Assembly (NCBI GenBank): GCA_016710325.1
Contig: JADJXK010000001.1
Location: 434,001-498,000 of the forward strand
Origin: Candidatus Leptofilum proximum
GTDB lineage: Bacteria; Chloroflexota; Anaerolineae; Promineifilales; Promineifilaceae
Reading direction: 5' to 3'
DNA length: 64,000 nt
Part shown: positions 1 to 9,337 of the stretch, in pieces
Position numbering within the stretch: the first letter of the stretch is position 1
How the letters are laid out: each line of letters starts with the position of its first letter
Notes under the pieces: model-generated
What the model was told of the DNA's origin: nothing
The model's input: only the letters and a program-made list of their open reading frames with translations
The model's database searches: none
Made by a program: the position numbers and the translations under genes

Positions 1-181
1 TATTTTTTCACAAAAAAAGTGACAGCCCTCCTCGCCCACGGTAGGAAGTGCTGTCCAGTAATGTTAACAGGCAGAATTATACTATGCCGAACTATTCTGT
101 CAAGCATTTCTGCTAAATGGCAAAAGATCATATAATTTAACGGCAACAATTCACTAAAACAGGCAGGAAAAAGGAGCTTGA

Positions 182-736
182 ATGGACCCGATAACCCCGT
201 TCGACTGGTATCGCCTCTTCATTGGTGAGGAACCACCTCTGTACTTTTTGGAAATTGTTTTTCGTGTTGTGCTGATCTACGCCTTTGCCGTGATAGTGCT
301 GCGTTACATGGGCAAACGCGGCCAGCGCCAGCTGTCCCCTTTTGAACTCATATTAATCATTGCCTTGGGGTCGGCCACAGGCGACTCGATGCTCTATCCG
401 GAGGTGCCCATTTTTTATGCCTGGCTTATCATTTTGACGATGGTAAGCCTGAACTACCTCTTGAGCGCCGTGCAGTTTCGCTACAAATCTGTGAACAACT
501 TTCTGGAGGGGGTACCCCGTTTGCTCGTAAAAGAAGGCCGGATCATCGAGGAAAACCTGGCAAAAGAACACTTGCGGCGTGAGGAACTGTTTGCCCTGCT
601 GCGCGAGCGGGAAATTGGCAATACCGGGGAGGTTCAATACATTTTTCTGGAGCAAACCGGCCACGTCGGCTTGTTTCGCCGCAAGGAGGCAGATCGGGTG
701 GCGGGCGAAGACACACTGCCGGATGAACTGAATTAA
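182..736 (+). CDS. DUF421/YetF-like membrane protein
   Basis: This 184-residue protein matches the YetF/YcaP (DUF421) family. Three hydrophobic segments lie at about residues 22-42, 52-70 and 75-95. A conserved stretch, RYMGKRGQRQLSPFELILI, links the first two, and a soluble DUF421 domain runs from about 98 to 165. Family members are inner-membrane proteins of poorly known role, linked to spore or envelope stress in some Firmicutes. The start is supported by AAGGAG six bases upstream. It is a single-gene unit ahead of the histidine kinase. No function beyond the family can be assigned. Confidence 0.88.
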   Translation: MDPITPFDWYRLFIGEEPPLYFLEIVFRVVLIYAFAVIVLRYMGKRGQRQLSPFELILIIALGSATGDSMLYPEVPIFYAWLIILTMVSLNYLLSAVQFRYKSVNNFLEGVPRLLVKEGRIIEENLAKEHLRREELFALLREREIGNTGEVQYIFLEQTGHVGLFRRKEADRVAGEDTLPDELN

Positions 737-819
737 TCAATCAAGCCAAGAAAAAGGAAGGGATATGGTCGGCGGCGGGGTGTTGGTGCTGGCCCTAAAC
801 CGGTAGCCAGAGGGACATG

Positions 820-3510
820 ATGCGTCTTAAGAAACTCCTCTCTCCATTCAGCAAAGATCTACGCTGGCAGTTACTGTCACTATACCTTGTCGCCCTGGTC
901 CTCGTTTTTGCCGCGGGGCTGAATTTTGCGGCGACCACCAACCGGCAGCTGACCAGTGAAACAGAATTTACCGACCTGGCCCTGGCGCAGGCCATTGCCC
1001 AGGAGACCCAGTCTTCGATTCAGTCTCCCATTCAGGCGGTACGGTATTTGGCCCGGCAGCCCGGTGTGCTGGCAGCCGACACCACAAGAATGGCCGAGCT
1101 TTTTGAAATCGTTCAGGAAACGAGCCCCGAATACAACCTGGTTTATCGCCACGACCGTAATGCCACAATGATTTACCACTACCCCGAAGGTCCGCTCACA
1201 ACAGTTGGCGACAATTTTGCCTTTCGACTCTACTCGCAGCGAGCTAGAACCATGCACGAACCGTTTGTCTCCCTGGGGCGTATTTCCGCCACGATGCAGG
1301 AGCCCGTGGCCACGGTGATCAATCCACTATGGGATGGGGAGGTATATCTGGGCATTGTGGCGATAAATATTGACCTGCCTAATTTCAGCCAGAATTTATC
1401 GGATCTCATTCGCCGCCAAAACGTTAACAAACCTTCAATGGAAATTTTTGTAATCGATCAGTCCGGGCAAATTCTGGCCTCGCTGGAGCCCGATTTGCTG
1501 CTCACCAGCATCAACAAAGTATTCCCCGAACTGCCAACGGAAGCGCTGCCTTTGCCCGCAAGCAGTTCAATTGACACCGATGCTGCTGGCCGGGAACTGC
1601 TTTTCAGTTTCGCGCCGGTGGCTGAAGCGGAGTGGACCGTCATCGTCAGTCGGCCTACCGATGTGGCGTTTGAAACGCTGCACAGATTTCAACGCGGTTT
1701 TATGGTGCTGGTAGCCATTTACCTGGCCCTTGGCATCCTGCTCTGGATTGTTTTTTCCAGAAGAATGGTTCTGCCGCTGCAGGCAATCACGGCATACATA
1801 AAAGGGCGGCAAGTTGAGCTTCCCACCGAGCATTCGCAGGCGCACCCATTGGCGAGCTACACCACCCGGCAGGATCAGTTAGGGCACCTGGGCAAAAGCT
1901 TGATCGAAGCGGAGAAGGTCATCCGAACGCAGCTAGATGAATTAACCACGCTGCTGGAAACGAGTACGGCCGTTACCTCCAGCCTGGAAACACACACGGT
2001 GCTGATCACGATCCTCGCCCAGGTGGAACAGATTCTCAAAATCGACAAATCGGCCATTGTCACCTACCAGGAAGATGAACAACAGTTCCGGGTCAGCGCC
2101 AGCCGCCGTCTCTCCGATACGTACAAAACCCGGATATCCCAATCGTACAGCCAGGAACGGCTGGCCATGCAGGCGCTGGCGCGCCATGAAATCGTCCAAA
2201 TCTCCGACCTGGCACAGCTGGAACACCCAGAGCAAATTGCTCCAGGCGCTTTGGATGAAGGCATTCGCGCCGTCCTGGTACTGCCGCTCAAAACAACCCA
2301 TGCCCATCCTTCGCTTTTGGTGGTTTGCAAGACACAACCTTATAATTTCACACAGAGAGAAATCAATCTGCTGAATAATTTTGCCAACCATGCCGCTATG
2401 GCTTTGGAAAACGCCACCCTCTACGCCCAAAGCGATATCTTGCTCCAGAAACAGACCCGCCGCCTGGAGGCGCTGATTTATTCATTGGGAGATGGCTTGG
2501 TGCTGGAAGACCTGGACGAAAACGTGCGCTACACCAACCCGTGGGTGAGTGACTTCACCGGCCTGCCAATTGCCGATATTCGGCAAAGTTCTATCAACAA
2601 AGTGCTCACCCACCTGCGAGGCCGGGTTGATACCGTCAGGCCAACGGACGACAAACTGCCCACCGACGATGAAATTTTTGCCCTGACAGACGAACAACCG
2701 GTGCGCTATCTGCGAGCTCGGATATTTGAAGTAACCGACAATAATGCCCAGATCATCGGCCGGGGTTTGCTGCTGCAGGATATTACCGGGGATTATGAAG
2801 TGGATCGCATGAAGTCCCTGCTGATTTCAACGGTTTCACACGAACTGCGCACGCCGTTGGCCAGCATCAAGGGATATGCCTCTACCTTGCTGGCCGATGA
2901 TGTAGAATGGGATGTGGCCGAGCAGCGTGAGTTTTTAGGGATTATTTCCCGTGAAACGGATCGGCTTAACCGCATGGTCAATGATTTGCTGGATATGTCT
3001 CGCCTGGAGGCGGGTCGGTTACAACTGATGCCGGTACCATGCGAATTGGCTGAAGTGCTCGCAAAAGCGGCGGCGCAAGTCGAACCGGTGTCTCACGAAC
3101 GATTGCACATCGATCTACCGCCCGATCTGCCACCCCTCATCGCCGATCCGCAGCGTCTGGAAGTGGTGCTGCGCAACCTGATTGAAAACGCCGTTAAATA
3201 TGCTGGTTCCGATACACCAATCACTGTTTCCGCGCAGGTTGAGAATGGAACGGCCGTCATCTCCGTCACCGATCAAGGACCGGGCATTCCAGAATCCCAC
3301 CGCCAGCGTATTTTTGAAACATTTTACCGGGTAGATGATGGGTTAACACGGCCGTCCGGTTTTGGCCTCGGTCTGGCAATTTGTCAGGGCTTTATTCAAG
3401 CCCAGGGCGGGCGTATTTGGATTGACCCCCAGGTGGACGGGACCCGTGTAGCCTTTACGCTGCCCCTCTATCTGGAAAGCGACGAAACGGGCGCAAGCTC
3501 AACACCATGA
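820..3510 (+). CDS. Sensor histidine kinase (dCache-HAMP-GAF-PAS-HisKA-HATPase)
   Basis: This is a membrane-bound sensor kinase of about 896 residues. A transmembrane helix at about 20-38 is followed by an extracytoplasmic region of about 250 residues (dCache-like), a second helix near 294-315, a HAMP-like linker, a GAF domain (about 375-538) and a PAS domain (about 548-658). The HisKA dimerisation helix carries SHELRTPLA, with the phosphorylated His near residue 674. The ATPase domain shows NLIENAVKYA, DQGPGIP and GFGLGLAICQG. Two ATGs stand in tandem at 817 and 820; the second has better spacing from AGAGGGA. The response regulator follows after 52 bases. dCache/PAS sensors often bind small carboxylates, and the dicarboxylate symporter gene is next but one, so a carboxylate signal is a reasonable inference. 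Confidence 0.93.
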   Translation: MRLKKLLSPFSKDLRWQLLSLYLVALVLVFAAGLNFAATTNRQLTSETEFTDLALAQAIAQETQSSIQSPIQAVRYLARQPGVLAADTTRMAELFEIVQETSPEYNLVYRHDRNATMIYHYPEGPLTTVGDNFAFRLYSQRARTMHEPFVSLGRISATMQEPVATVINPLWDGEVYLGIVAINIDLPNFSQNLSDLIRRQNVNKPSMEIFVIDQSGQILASLEPDLLLTSINKVFPELPTEALPLPASSSIDTDAAGRELLFSFAPVAEAEWTVIVSRPTDVAFETLHRFQRGFMVLVAIYLALGILLWIVFSRRMVLPLQAITAYIKGRQVELPTEHSQAHPLASYTTRQDQLGHLGKSLIEAEKVIRTQLDELTTLLETSTAVTSSLETHTVLITILAQVEQILKIDKSAIVTYQEDEQQFRVSASRRLSDTYKTRISQSYSQERLAMQALARHEIVQISDLAQLEHPEQIAPGALDEGIRAVLVLPLKTTHAHPSLLVVCKTQPYNFTQREINLLNNFANHAAMALENATLYAQSDILLQKQTRRLEALIYSLGDGLVLEDLDENVRYTNPWVSDFTGLPIADIRQSSINKVLTHLRGRVDTVRPTDDKLPTDDEIFALTDEQPVRYLRARIFEVTDNNAQIIGRGLLLQDITGDYEVDRMKSLLISTVSHELRTPLASIKGYASTLLADDVEWDVAEQREFLGIISRETDRLNRMVNDLLDMSRLEAGRLQLMPVPCELAEVLAKAAAQVEPVSHERLHIDLPPDLPPLIADPQRLEVVLRNLIENAVKYAGSDTPITVSAQVENGTAVISVTDQGPGIPESHRQRIFETFYRVDDGLTRPSGFGLGLAICQGFIQAQGGRIWIDPQVDGTRVAFTLPLYLESDETGASSTP

Positions 3511-3562
3511 ACGAGAGTCGGCAGAGTTTATCTATGTCCCATTTTTGTAGGAGATTAAACTG

Positions 3563-4252
3563 ATGCAAAAAACCAGGGTGCTTGTGGTTGATGATGAGCA
3601 GCCTCTGCGAGATTTTGTAAGTCGTAACTTGCAGAAGCGTAACTTTGAGGTGTACACCGCAGCTAACGGCATGGAAGCTGTGGCCGTTTTCCAGGCCAAT
3701 CCTGTTGACCTGGTGATTATGGATTTGATGATGCCGCGCATGGATGGCATCGAGGCCATAGGGCATATGCGCCGCTCTTCAATGATACCTATCATTGTGC
3801 TCTCAGCCTTAGAAGAGGAGCACCATAAAGTAGAGGCGCTCAATCAAGGTGCGGATGATTATCTGACCAAGCCCTTTGGCGTAGACGAGCTGATGGCACG
3901 AATAAATGCCGTCGTGCGCCGCGCTAAATGGCACAAAGCCTCGCAGCCCACCGCTCCGCTGGCCCATGCCGCTATTGTGGTTGATCGCGAGCGTCATCTT
4001 GTAACCGTGCACGGCAAACCTATTGAACTAACCCCCACAGAGTTTAATCTACTGGTCTACTTGATGGAAAATCCGCGCAAAGTCCTGCCGCACGAACTAA
4101 TCTTGCGGGCTATCTGGGGACCGGAATATGGACAGGAAGCGGAGTATCTGCGAGTTTACATCGGGCGACTGCGACAAAAAATTGAGAATAATCCTTCTCA
4201 ACCCCGGCATCTGCTCACCGAACGAGGGATTGGCTATTCGTTTGAACCATAA
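3563..4252 (+). CDS. OmpR/PhoB-family response regulator
   Basis: This 229-residue partner of the upstream kinase has a receiver domain at about 1-120. It shows the acidic pair D10/D11, the phospho-acceptor D54 in IMDLMMPRMDG, and K103 in YLTKPFG. A winged-helix OmpR-type DNA-binding domain follows at about 130-228 (ELTPTEFNLLVYL, LRVYIGRLRQKI, RGIGYSF). AGGAGA lies nine bases before the ATG. It probably regulates nearby genes; the symporter gene and its palindromic operator start 196 bases downstream. Confidence 0.95.
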   Translation: MQKTRVLVVDDEQPLRDFVSRNLQKRNFEVYTAANGMEAVAVFQANPVDLVIMDLMMPRMDGIEAIGHMRRSSMIPIIVLSALEEEHHKVEALNQGADDYLTKPFGVDELMARINAVVRRAKWHKASQPTAPLAHAAIVVDRERHLVTVHGKPIELTPTEFNLLVYLMENPRKVLPHELILRAIWGPEYGQEAEYLRVYIGRLRQKIENNPSQPRHLLTERGIGYSFEP

Positions 4253-4263
4253 ACAACATGGTT

Positions 4264-4283
4264 AGCCACATGGCTAGCCACCC
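4264..4283 (+). terminator. Possible hairpin after the response regulator
   Basis: TGGTTAGCC and GGCTAGCCA flank a short spacer and can form a nine-pair stem with one wobble pair. No T-run follows, so it could be a weak terminator or simply an inverted repeat. Confidence 0.3.
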
Positions 4284-4407
4284 CCAACCGCACAATCCCC
4301 TTTGCGTTTTTTGTTGCCTCATTTCCATCCTGAATTTTTAGACATTATTTATAAAACCGCCCATATATTTATTTGCTGTTTATGCCGAACCTGTATGCTT
4401 GATTCAC

Positions 4408-4425
4408 TTGTGAAATATTACACAA
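4408..4425 (+). promoter_or_regulatory. CRP/FNR-like operator palindrome before the symporter gene
   Basis: TTGTGAAATATTACACAA is a near-perfect 18-bp palindrome (16 of 18 positions symmetric) 22 bases upstream of the symporter ATG. It fits the CRP-type form TGTGA-N6-(T/A)CACA with one deviation. Its position close to the start codon would suit repression, or activation from an unusual promoter. Binding by a CRP/FNR-family protein is inferred; no such regulator gene is in the window. Confidence 0.5.
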
Positions 4426-4447
4426 ATAAATCAGGAAGGAGGCCAAA

Positions 4448-5908
4448 ATGGCAACTGCAAATGTGACCATTGCAAATCCGCCCAAGAAAGATAATTCAAT
4501 TCTCCGGTTTGCAATCCCAATTATTATTGGTTTGATAATTTACTTTTTACCACCACCCACCGGGGTAGAGGTAGAAGCATGGCACCTGCTGGCCGTTTTT
4601 GTAGCCACGATCGTGGGTATCATCGCCAAGCCGTTACCAATGGGGGCTGTTGCCATCATCGGCATTCTCATGAGCTCGTTTGTGCTGCCGGGCAGCAACA
4701 AAGAAGCTTTAGGGACGGCCTTGAGCGGGTTTGGCAACGGCACGATCTGGCTGATTGTGATGGCGTTTTTTATCTCGCGCGGCTTCATCAAAACCAGGTT
4801 GGGCGAACGTATCGCTTACCTGTTTATGGCTAAACTGGGCAAGAAAACGTTAGGGCTCAGCTACGGCCTCATCGCCACGGACCTGGTTATGTCGCCGGCC
4901 ATTCCCAGCAATACGGCCCGCGGTGGCGGCATTATCTACCCCGTGCTGCGCTCTATTGCCGGCGCCTACGGCAGTGAGCCTGACGATGGCACGGCCGGGA
5001 AAATCGGTTCCTTCCTGGTTAAAGCTTCTTTCCAGGGACTCGTCATTACCAGCGCTATGTTTTTGACCGCAATGGCCGCCAATCCTCTGGCCGCCAGCCT
5101 GGCAGCGGACAATGCCGGTGTCGAAATCACGTGGGGTGGCTGGGCACTGGCCGCACTGGTGCCCGGTGTGATCAGCCTCCTCTTTGTTCCGTGGTTGCTT
5201 TACAAAATGAACCCCCCAGAAATTAAAGAGACGCCGGAAGCAGCGGCGATTGCCCGGAAAAAATTGGCGGAAATGGGCAGCGTAAAACCGAGCGAGTGGA
5301 TGATGCTCGCCGTGTTTGTTCTGCTGATTGTTTTCTGGGTTTTCGGCAAACAGTTAGGCGGCATAGACGGCACCACGGCCGCAGTTCTCGGCCTGGCTCT
5401 GCTGCTGATTACCCGCGTGCTGACCTGGGATGATGTTCTGAAAGAACGGGGCGCCTGGGATACGCTGGTCTGGTTTGCGGCACTGGTGATGATGGCTTCA
5501 CAGCTCAACTCTCTGGGCTTAATTCCCTGGTTTGGTGATCAAATGGGCACGCTCGTTTCCGGTGCTGGCTGGGTAGTCGCCTTTCTCGTCCTGAGCCTGG
5601 CCTACTTCTACAGCCACTACCTCTTTGCCAGCAACACAGCCCATGTGAGCGCCATGTATGCCGCCTTCCTGGTGGTGGCCATTGCTGCGGGCGCACCGGC
5701 CATGCTGACTGCGCTGGTTCTGGCATTTTTCAGCAATTTGTTCAGCAGCATGACCCATTACGGAACCGGACCAGCTCCCGTGTTCTTTGGTTCCGGCTAC
5801 GTGGAAATGAGCGATTGGTGGAAGAGCGGCTTCATCATCAGCGTCGTCAACATTGTCATCTGGGTGGGTATTGGCGGCCTCTGGTGGAAAGTTCTGGGGC
5901 TGTGGTAA
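4448..5908 (+). CDS. DASS-family dicarboxylate:sodium symporter
   Basis: This 486-residue, highly hydrophobic protein is of the divalent anion:Na+ symporter (SLC13/DASS; 2-oxoglutarate/malate translocator) family. The two diagnostic SNT motifs are visible: PAIPSNTARGG near residue 150 and FASNTAHVS near 395. Each lies in a helix-hairpin region that in characterised members binds Na+ and the carboxylate. More than ten membrane segments can be drawn. A strong AGGAAGGAGG precedes the ATG. Located between a two-component system and sdhABCD, it probably imports C4-dicarboxylates such as succinate or malate. The exact substrate cannot be read from sequence. Confidence 0.9.
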   Translation: MATANVTIANPPKKDNSILRFAIPIIIGLIIYFLPPPTGVEVEAWHLLAVFVATIVGIIAKPLPMGAVAIIGILMSSFVLPGSNKEALGTALSGFGNGTIWLIVMAFFISRGFIKTRLGERIAYLFMAKLGKKTLGLSYGLIATDLVMSPAIPSNTARGGGIIYPVLRSIAGAYGSEPDDGTAGKIGSFLVKASFQGLVITSAMFLTAMAANPLAASLAADNAGVEITWGGWALAALVPGVISLLFVPWLLYKMNPPEIKETPEAAAIARKKLAEMGSVKPSEWMMLAVFVLLIVFWVFGKQLGGIDGTTAAVLGLALLLITRVLTWDDVLKERGAWDTLVWFAALVMMASQLNSLGLIPWFGDQMGTLVSGAGWVVAFLVLSLAYFYSHYLFASNTAHVSAMYAAFLVVAIAAGAPAMLTALVLAFFSNLFSSMTHYGTGPAPVFFGSGYVEMSDWWKSGFIISVVNIVIWVGIGGLWWKVLGLW

Positions 5909-6004
5909 ATCACCATATTGCCAGCAGGGTAATCGGCAAAAAGTGAACCAAAACAAAAATGGTGCTTTTTGCCGATTCCTGTTTTCAGGTGGAAGAAGGT
6001 AGAC

Positions 6005-7807
6005 ATGGCCAACAACGAAATCATCCATGACATTCTAATTGTCGGCGCTGGCTTGGCCGGTACCTGGGCGGCACTGGCAGCTGGACGAGCAGGCGTCGCC
6101 GACATCGGGGTACTTTCCAAGCTGCACCCTTTGCGCTCCCACAGCGGGGCAGCCCAGGGCGGCATTGCTGCCGCGCTTAACAACGTGCGCCCGGTTGAGG
6201 GCACCGGCAAACGAGGCCCGCTGGAGCCGATCCCACCCGGTGAAGAGCCGGTTGACAGCTGGGAACTGCACATGTTTGACACGATCAAAGGGTCGGACTG
6301 GTTAGGCGACCAGGACGCCATTGAAATCCTGGTGAAAGATGCACCAGAAATCATCTATGAATACGAGCATATGGGCTGCGTGTTTAGCCGGTTGGCAGAC
6401 GGCCGTATCGCCCAGCGTCGTTTTGGCGGTCACAGCGCCCCCCGCGCCAACTACTCTGCCGACTATACCGGCCACGTTCTGCTGCACACCATCCACGAGC
6501 AGGCGCTGCGGCACGGCGTAAAATTTTATCCAGAATGGTACTGCCTCGATCTGATTATCGAGGACAACATCTGCCGCGGGGTGGTGGCGCTAGACATTCT
6601 GCACGGGGAGATTTACACCATGCGCGCCAGGGCAGTGATGTTTGGCACCGGTGGATACGGCCGTGCCTGGAAAATCACCTCCAATGCCACGGCCAACACA
6701 GGCGACGGCGTGGCCCTGGCCTACAAAGCGGGCGTGCCGCTCATGGATATGGAGTTTGTCCAGTTCCATCCCACCGGCCTCTATGGCAAAGGCATTCTCA
6801 TGAGCGAGGCGTGCCGGGGAGAAGGAGGCTACCTGCGCAACAGCGAGGGGGATCGCTTCATGGAAAAGTATGCCCCCGGCCTTATGGAACTGGCCCCGCG
6901 CGACCTCGTCAGCCGCTCCGAGCAAACCGAAATCGAAACCGGACTCGGCACTGGCCAGGACCAGCAGGGCATCGACCTGGACCTGACTCATCTTGGGGAA
7001 GAGAAAATCATGACCCGGCTGCCGCAGGTGCGCGAACTGGCGCTTGAGTTCCTGGGGATCGACATTATCAAACAGCCGGTTCCCATCCAGCCCACGGCGC
7101 ATTACAGCATGGGCGGCATCCCCGCCAAGGCCAGCGGCCAGGTTATTGCCAACGGTGAGGGAACGGCCGTCACCGGTTTTTATGCCGCCGGGGAGTGTGC
7201 CTGCATCAGCGTGCACGGCGCCAACCGGTTGGGCACCAACAGCCTGTTAGACGCTTCTGTTTTCGGCCGTCGCGCGGGCATTCACATGGCGGAATTTGTC
7301 AAAAATGGCGCCAGGTTGTACCCGGTCAGCGGCGATCCGGCAGCGCTAAGCCGGGAGCGCCTGGCCCAATTCACCAGCTCTTCCGGCAGCGGTCGCGTGG
7401 AATCCATCGGTAAACTGGCCAATGAGTTAAAAGAAACGATGACCCGCAACTGCGGCGTCTTCCGTGACCAGCAGCGGCTGCAAACTGCGCTGTCCGTTGT
7501 GCAGTCGCTGCAAGAAAGGTTCAAAAGAGCGCGGATCATGGACACCAGCAAGCGCTTCAACACCGATTTGCTGGCAGCCATTGAGACAGACAACCTGCTC
7601 ATCTTCAGCCGGGTGATCGTGGAAAGCGCCCTCAACCGCACGGAAAGCCGCGGCGCTCACTATCGCACGGATTTCCCCAGGCGGCACGATGAACAGTGGT
7701 TGAAGCACACCCTGGCGCACAACAGCGCCGACGGCAGCCCGGTGCTTGGCTACAAATCGGTCAACATCGACTGGGAAAAATACCCGCCGCAGGAAAGGAA
7801 GTATTGA
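6005..7807 (+). CDS. sdhA: Succinate dehydrogenase flavoprotein subunit
   Basis: This 600-residue catalytic subunit of complex II oxidises succinate to fumarate with covalent FAD. An N-terminal dinucleotide fold (VGAGLAGTWAAL) is followed by SHSGAAQGG, whose His (about residue 46) is the FAD-attachment site in the family. HPTGLYGKGILMSEACRGEGGYL and the PTAHYSMGGI stretch contribute to the active site, and HGANRLGTNSLLD is conserved. The ATG at 6005 has GAAGAAGG five bases upstream, so an in-frame ATG 12 codons earlier is less likely. sdhB follows one base after the stop. First gene of a four-gene operon. Confidence 0.97.
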   Translation: MANNEIIHDILIVGAGLAGTWAALAAGRAGVADIGVLSKLHPLRSHSGAAQGGIAAALNNVRPVEGTGKRGPLEPIPPGEEPVDSWELHMFDTIKGSDWLGDQDAIEILVKDAPEIIYEYEHMGCVFSRLADGRIAQRRFGGHSAPRANYSADYTGHVLLHTIHEQALRHGVKFYPEWYCLDLIIEDNICRGVVALDILHGEIYTMRARAVMFGTGGYGRAWKITSNATANTGDGVALAYKAGVPLMDMEFVQFHPTGLYGKGILMSEACRGEGGYLRNSEGDRFMEKYAPGLMELAPRDLVSRSEQTEIETGLGTGQDQQGIDLDLTHLGEEKIMTRLPQVRELALEFLGIDIIKQPVPIQPTAHYSMGGIPAKASGQVIANGEGTAVTGFYAAGECACISVHGANRLGTNSLLDASVFGRRAGIHMAEFVKNGARLYPVSGDPAALSRERLAQFTSSSGSGRVESIGKLANELKETMTRNCGVFRDQQRLQTALSVVQSLQERFKRARIMDTSKRFNTDLLAAIETDNLLIFSRVIVESALNRTESRGAHYRTDFPRRHDEQWLKHTLAHNSADGSPVLGYKSVNIDWEKYPPQERKY

Positions 7808-7808
7808 A

Positions 7809-8591
7809 ATGACCACAAAAAACGGTTCAACAAGAAAGGCAACGATTCGGGTACAGCGGTTTAACCCGGACGTGGAAAAAAAACCGTATTGGGCCGAATT
7901 CACGCTGACCATCGGGCCGGATACGACGATTTTAGATGCGTTGGAAGCGCTGAAAACGGAGCAGGACGGCAGCATTACCTTTCGCCGTTCCTGCCGCCAC
8001 GCCATCTGCGGCAGCTGCGCCATGAATGTGAATGGAACCAATATGCTGGTATGCAACCGGCGCGTGGAAGAAGTGCTGGATCGCCAGGGACGGGTAAGCA
8101 TCAAGCCGCTGTCCTACCTGCCGGTCATCAAAGACCTGGTGGTGGACCGGACCAGCTTTTGGGAGCAATATCTACGGGTCAAGCCGTGGCTGATCCCCCC
8201 TGACGACGTTCCCGAAAAAGAGTTCCGCATGAGCCCAGAGGAAGTGGCCGCACTGCAAAATGCGGAAAAGTGCATTATGTGCGGCGCCTGCTACTCCGCC
8301 TGCCAGGTGGTGGCGATGAACAAGAAGTACATCGGCCCTCATGCCCTGCTTAAGGCGGCGCTGCGCGTGCTGGATCCGCGAGACAGTGGGACGAACGGCC
8401 GTCTCCTGGAAATCAGCGGCGCCGACGGTGCTTTCCGCTGTCACACCATCTTCAACTGCATCGACGCCTGCCCCAAAGGGCTGGACCCCACCCAGGCCAT
8501 CGAGACACTGCGCCAGCTGGCCCAGAAGCGGGAGGCTTTTGTGGCAGCCCGCCGGGAACGACAAAAAACGCTGGCCCAACCAACCGACTGA
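7809..8591 (+). CDS. sdhB: Succinate dehydrogenase iron-sulfur subunit
   Basis: This 260-residue subunit passes electrons from FAD to quinone through three clusters. The N-terminal ferredoxin domain has CRHAICGSCAMNVNG and a later Cys for the 2Fe-2S centre. The C-terminal domain has CIMCGACYSAC and CIDACPKGLDP for the other clusters. The chosen ATG is one base past the sdhA stop and preceded by AAGGAAG; an in-frame start 21 codons upstream would overlap sdhA and has no ribosome site. Membrane-peripheral, held by SdhC/SdhD. Confidence 0.97.
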   Translation: MTTKNGSTRKATIRVQRFNPDVEKKPYWAEFTLTIGPDTTILDALEALKTEQDGSITFRRSCRHAICGSCAMNVNGTNMLVCNRRVEEVLDRQGRVSIKPLSYLPVIKDLVVDRTSFWEQYLRVKPWLIPPDDVPEKEFRMSPEEVAALQNAEKCIMCGACYSACQVVAMNKKYIGPHALLKAALRVLDPRDSGTNGRLLEISGADGAFRCHTIFNCIDACPKGLDPTQAIETLRQLAQKREAFVAARRERQKTLAQPTD

Positions 8592-8605
8592 TCACAGGAG
8601 AAAAC

Positions 8606-8968
8606 ATGTACAAAACAACCGGTTTTCTAAGTTTTGCCTTGCGCCGCCTTACCGGCTTGGCCCTGGTCGTCTACCTTTTTATGCACTTGTGGGTCATCGG
8701 CTCCATCAACGGCGGACCTGCGGCATTTGATGCCCGGCTGGCGCTGGTGCAAACGCCCGTTTTTAAGTTTTTAGAGATTGTTTTGCTGGCGGCCGTTGTC
8801 TATCACAGTGTAGATGGCATTCGTCTGCTTATCGTTCACTATTTCAAAGTAACACAATACCGCCTCAGCCTTTTCTACGCGGTTTTAGCGGTGTCGGTAC
8901 TGCTGGTGATTGCTGGCGGCCTGCCCATGCTGCTGTTTGCCCTGGAAGAAGCAGGTCTGGCGGGTTGA
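8606..8968 (+). CDS. sdhC: Succinate dehydrogenase cytochrome b subunit
   Basis: This 120-residue membrane anchor has three predicted helices. The N-terminal SFALRRLTGLAL is typical of SdhC, with Arg and Ser residues that line the quinone site in the family. YHSVDGIR in the second helix carries the likely haem b ligand His. It lies 14 bases after sdhB with an AGGAG site. Confidence 0.93.
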   Translation: MYKTTGFLSFALRRLTGLALVVYLFMHLWVIGSINGGPAAFDARLALVQTPVFKFLEIVLLAAVVYHSVDGIRLLIVHYFKVTQYRLSLFYAVLAVSVLLVIAGGLPMLLFALEEAGLAG

Positions 8969-8980
8969 CGGAGGAATCTA

Positions 8981-9325
8981 ATGCGACTTTTTCAAATGCA
9001 GCGAATCAGCGCCATTGCGCTGGTTGTTTTTCTGACAACGCACATGGTTGTGGTGCACTACCCGCCAGGGCACATTGAATTCAGCAACATTATTGACCGC
9101 ATGGCGCAGCCTCTGTGGAAAGGCATCGATATCGCCTTTCTCTTCTTCGTGCTGATGCATGCTTTGACCGGGGCGTACGCGGTGCTGACCGATGTGGAGA
9201 AGGTGACGCCGTATAAAAAACTGTTGGCGGGTACGGCCGTCATCATCGGTGCGCTAGCTTTTGTTTACGGCGCGATGACGATTCTGGCCTTCCAGCCGGA
9301 TGCTGTTGCGGCCGTAGTGCCGTAA
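8981..9325 (+). CDS. sdhD: Succinate dehydrogenase membrane anchor subunit
   Basis: This 114-residue protein with three hydrophobic segments pairs with SdhC. RISAIALVVFLTTHMV in the first helix and MHALTGAYAVL in the second hold His residues that may ligate haem. It starts 12 bases after sdhC with GGAGG upstream and ends the operon. The convergent zwf gene ends 12 bases further on, leaving almost no room for a terminator. Confidence 0.88.
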   Translation: MRLFQMQRISAIALVVFLTTHMVVVHYPPGHIEFSNIIDRMAQPLWKGIDIAFLFFVLMHALTGAYAVLTDVEKVTPYKKLLAGTAVIIGALAFVYGAMTILAFQPDAVAAVVP

Positions 9326-9337
9326 GAAGCCCACCGC

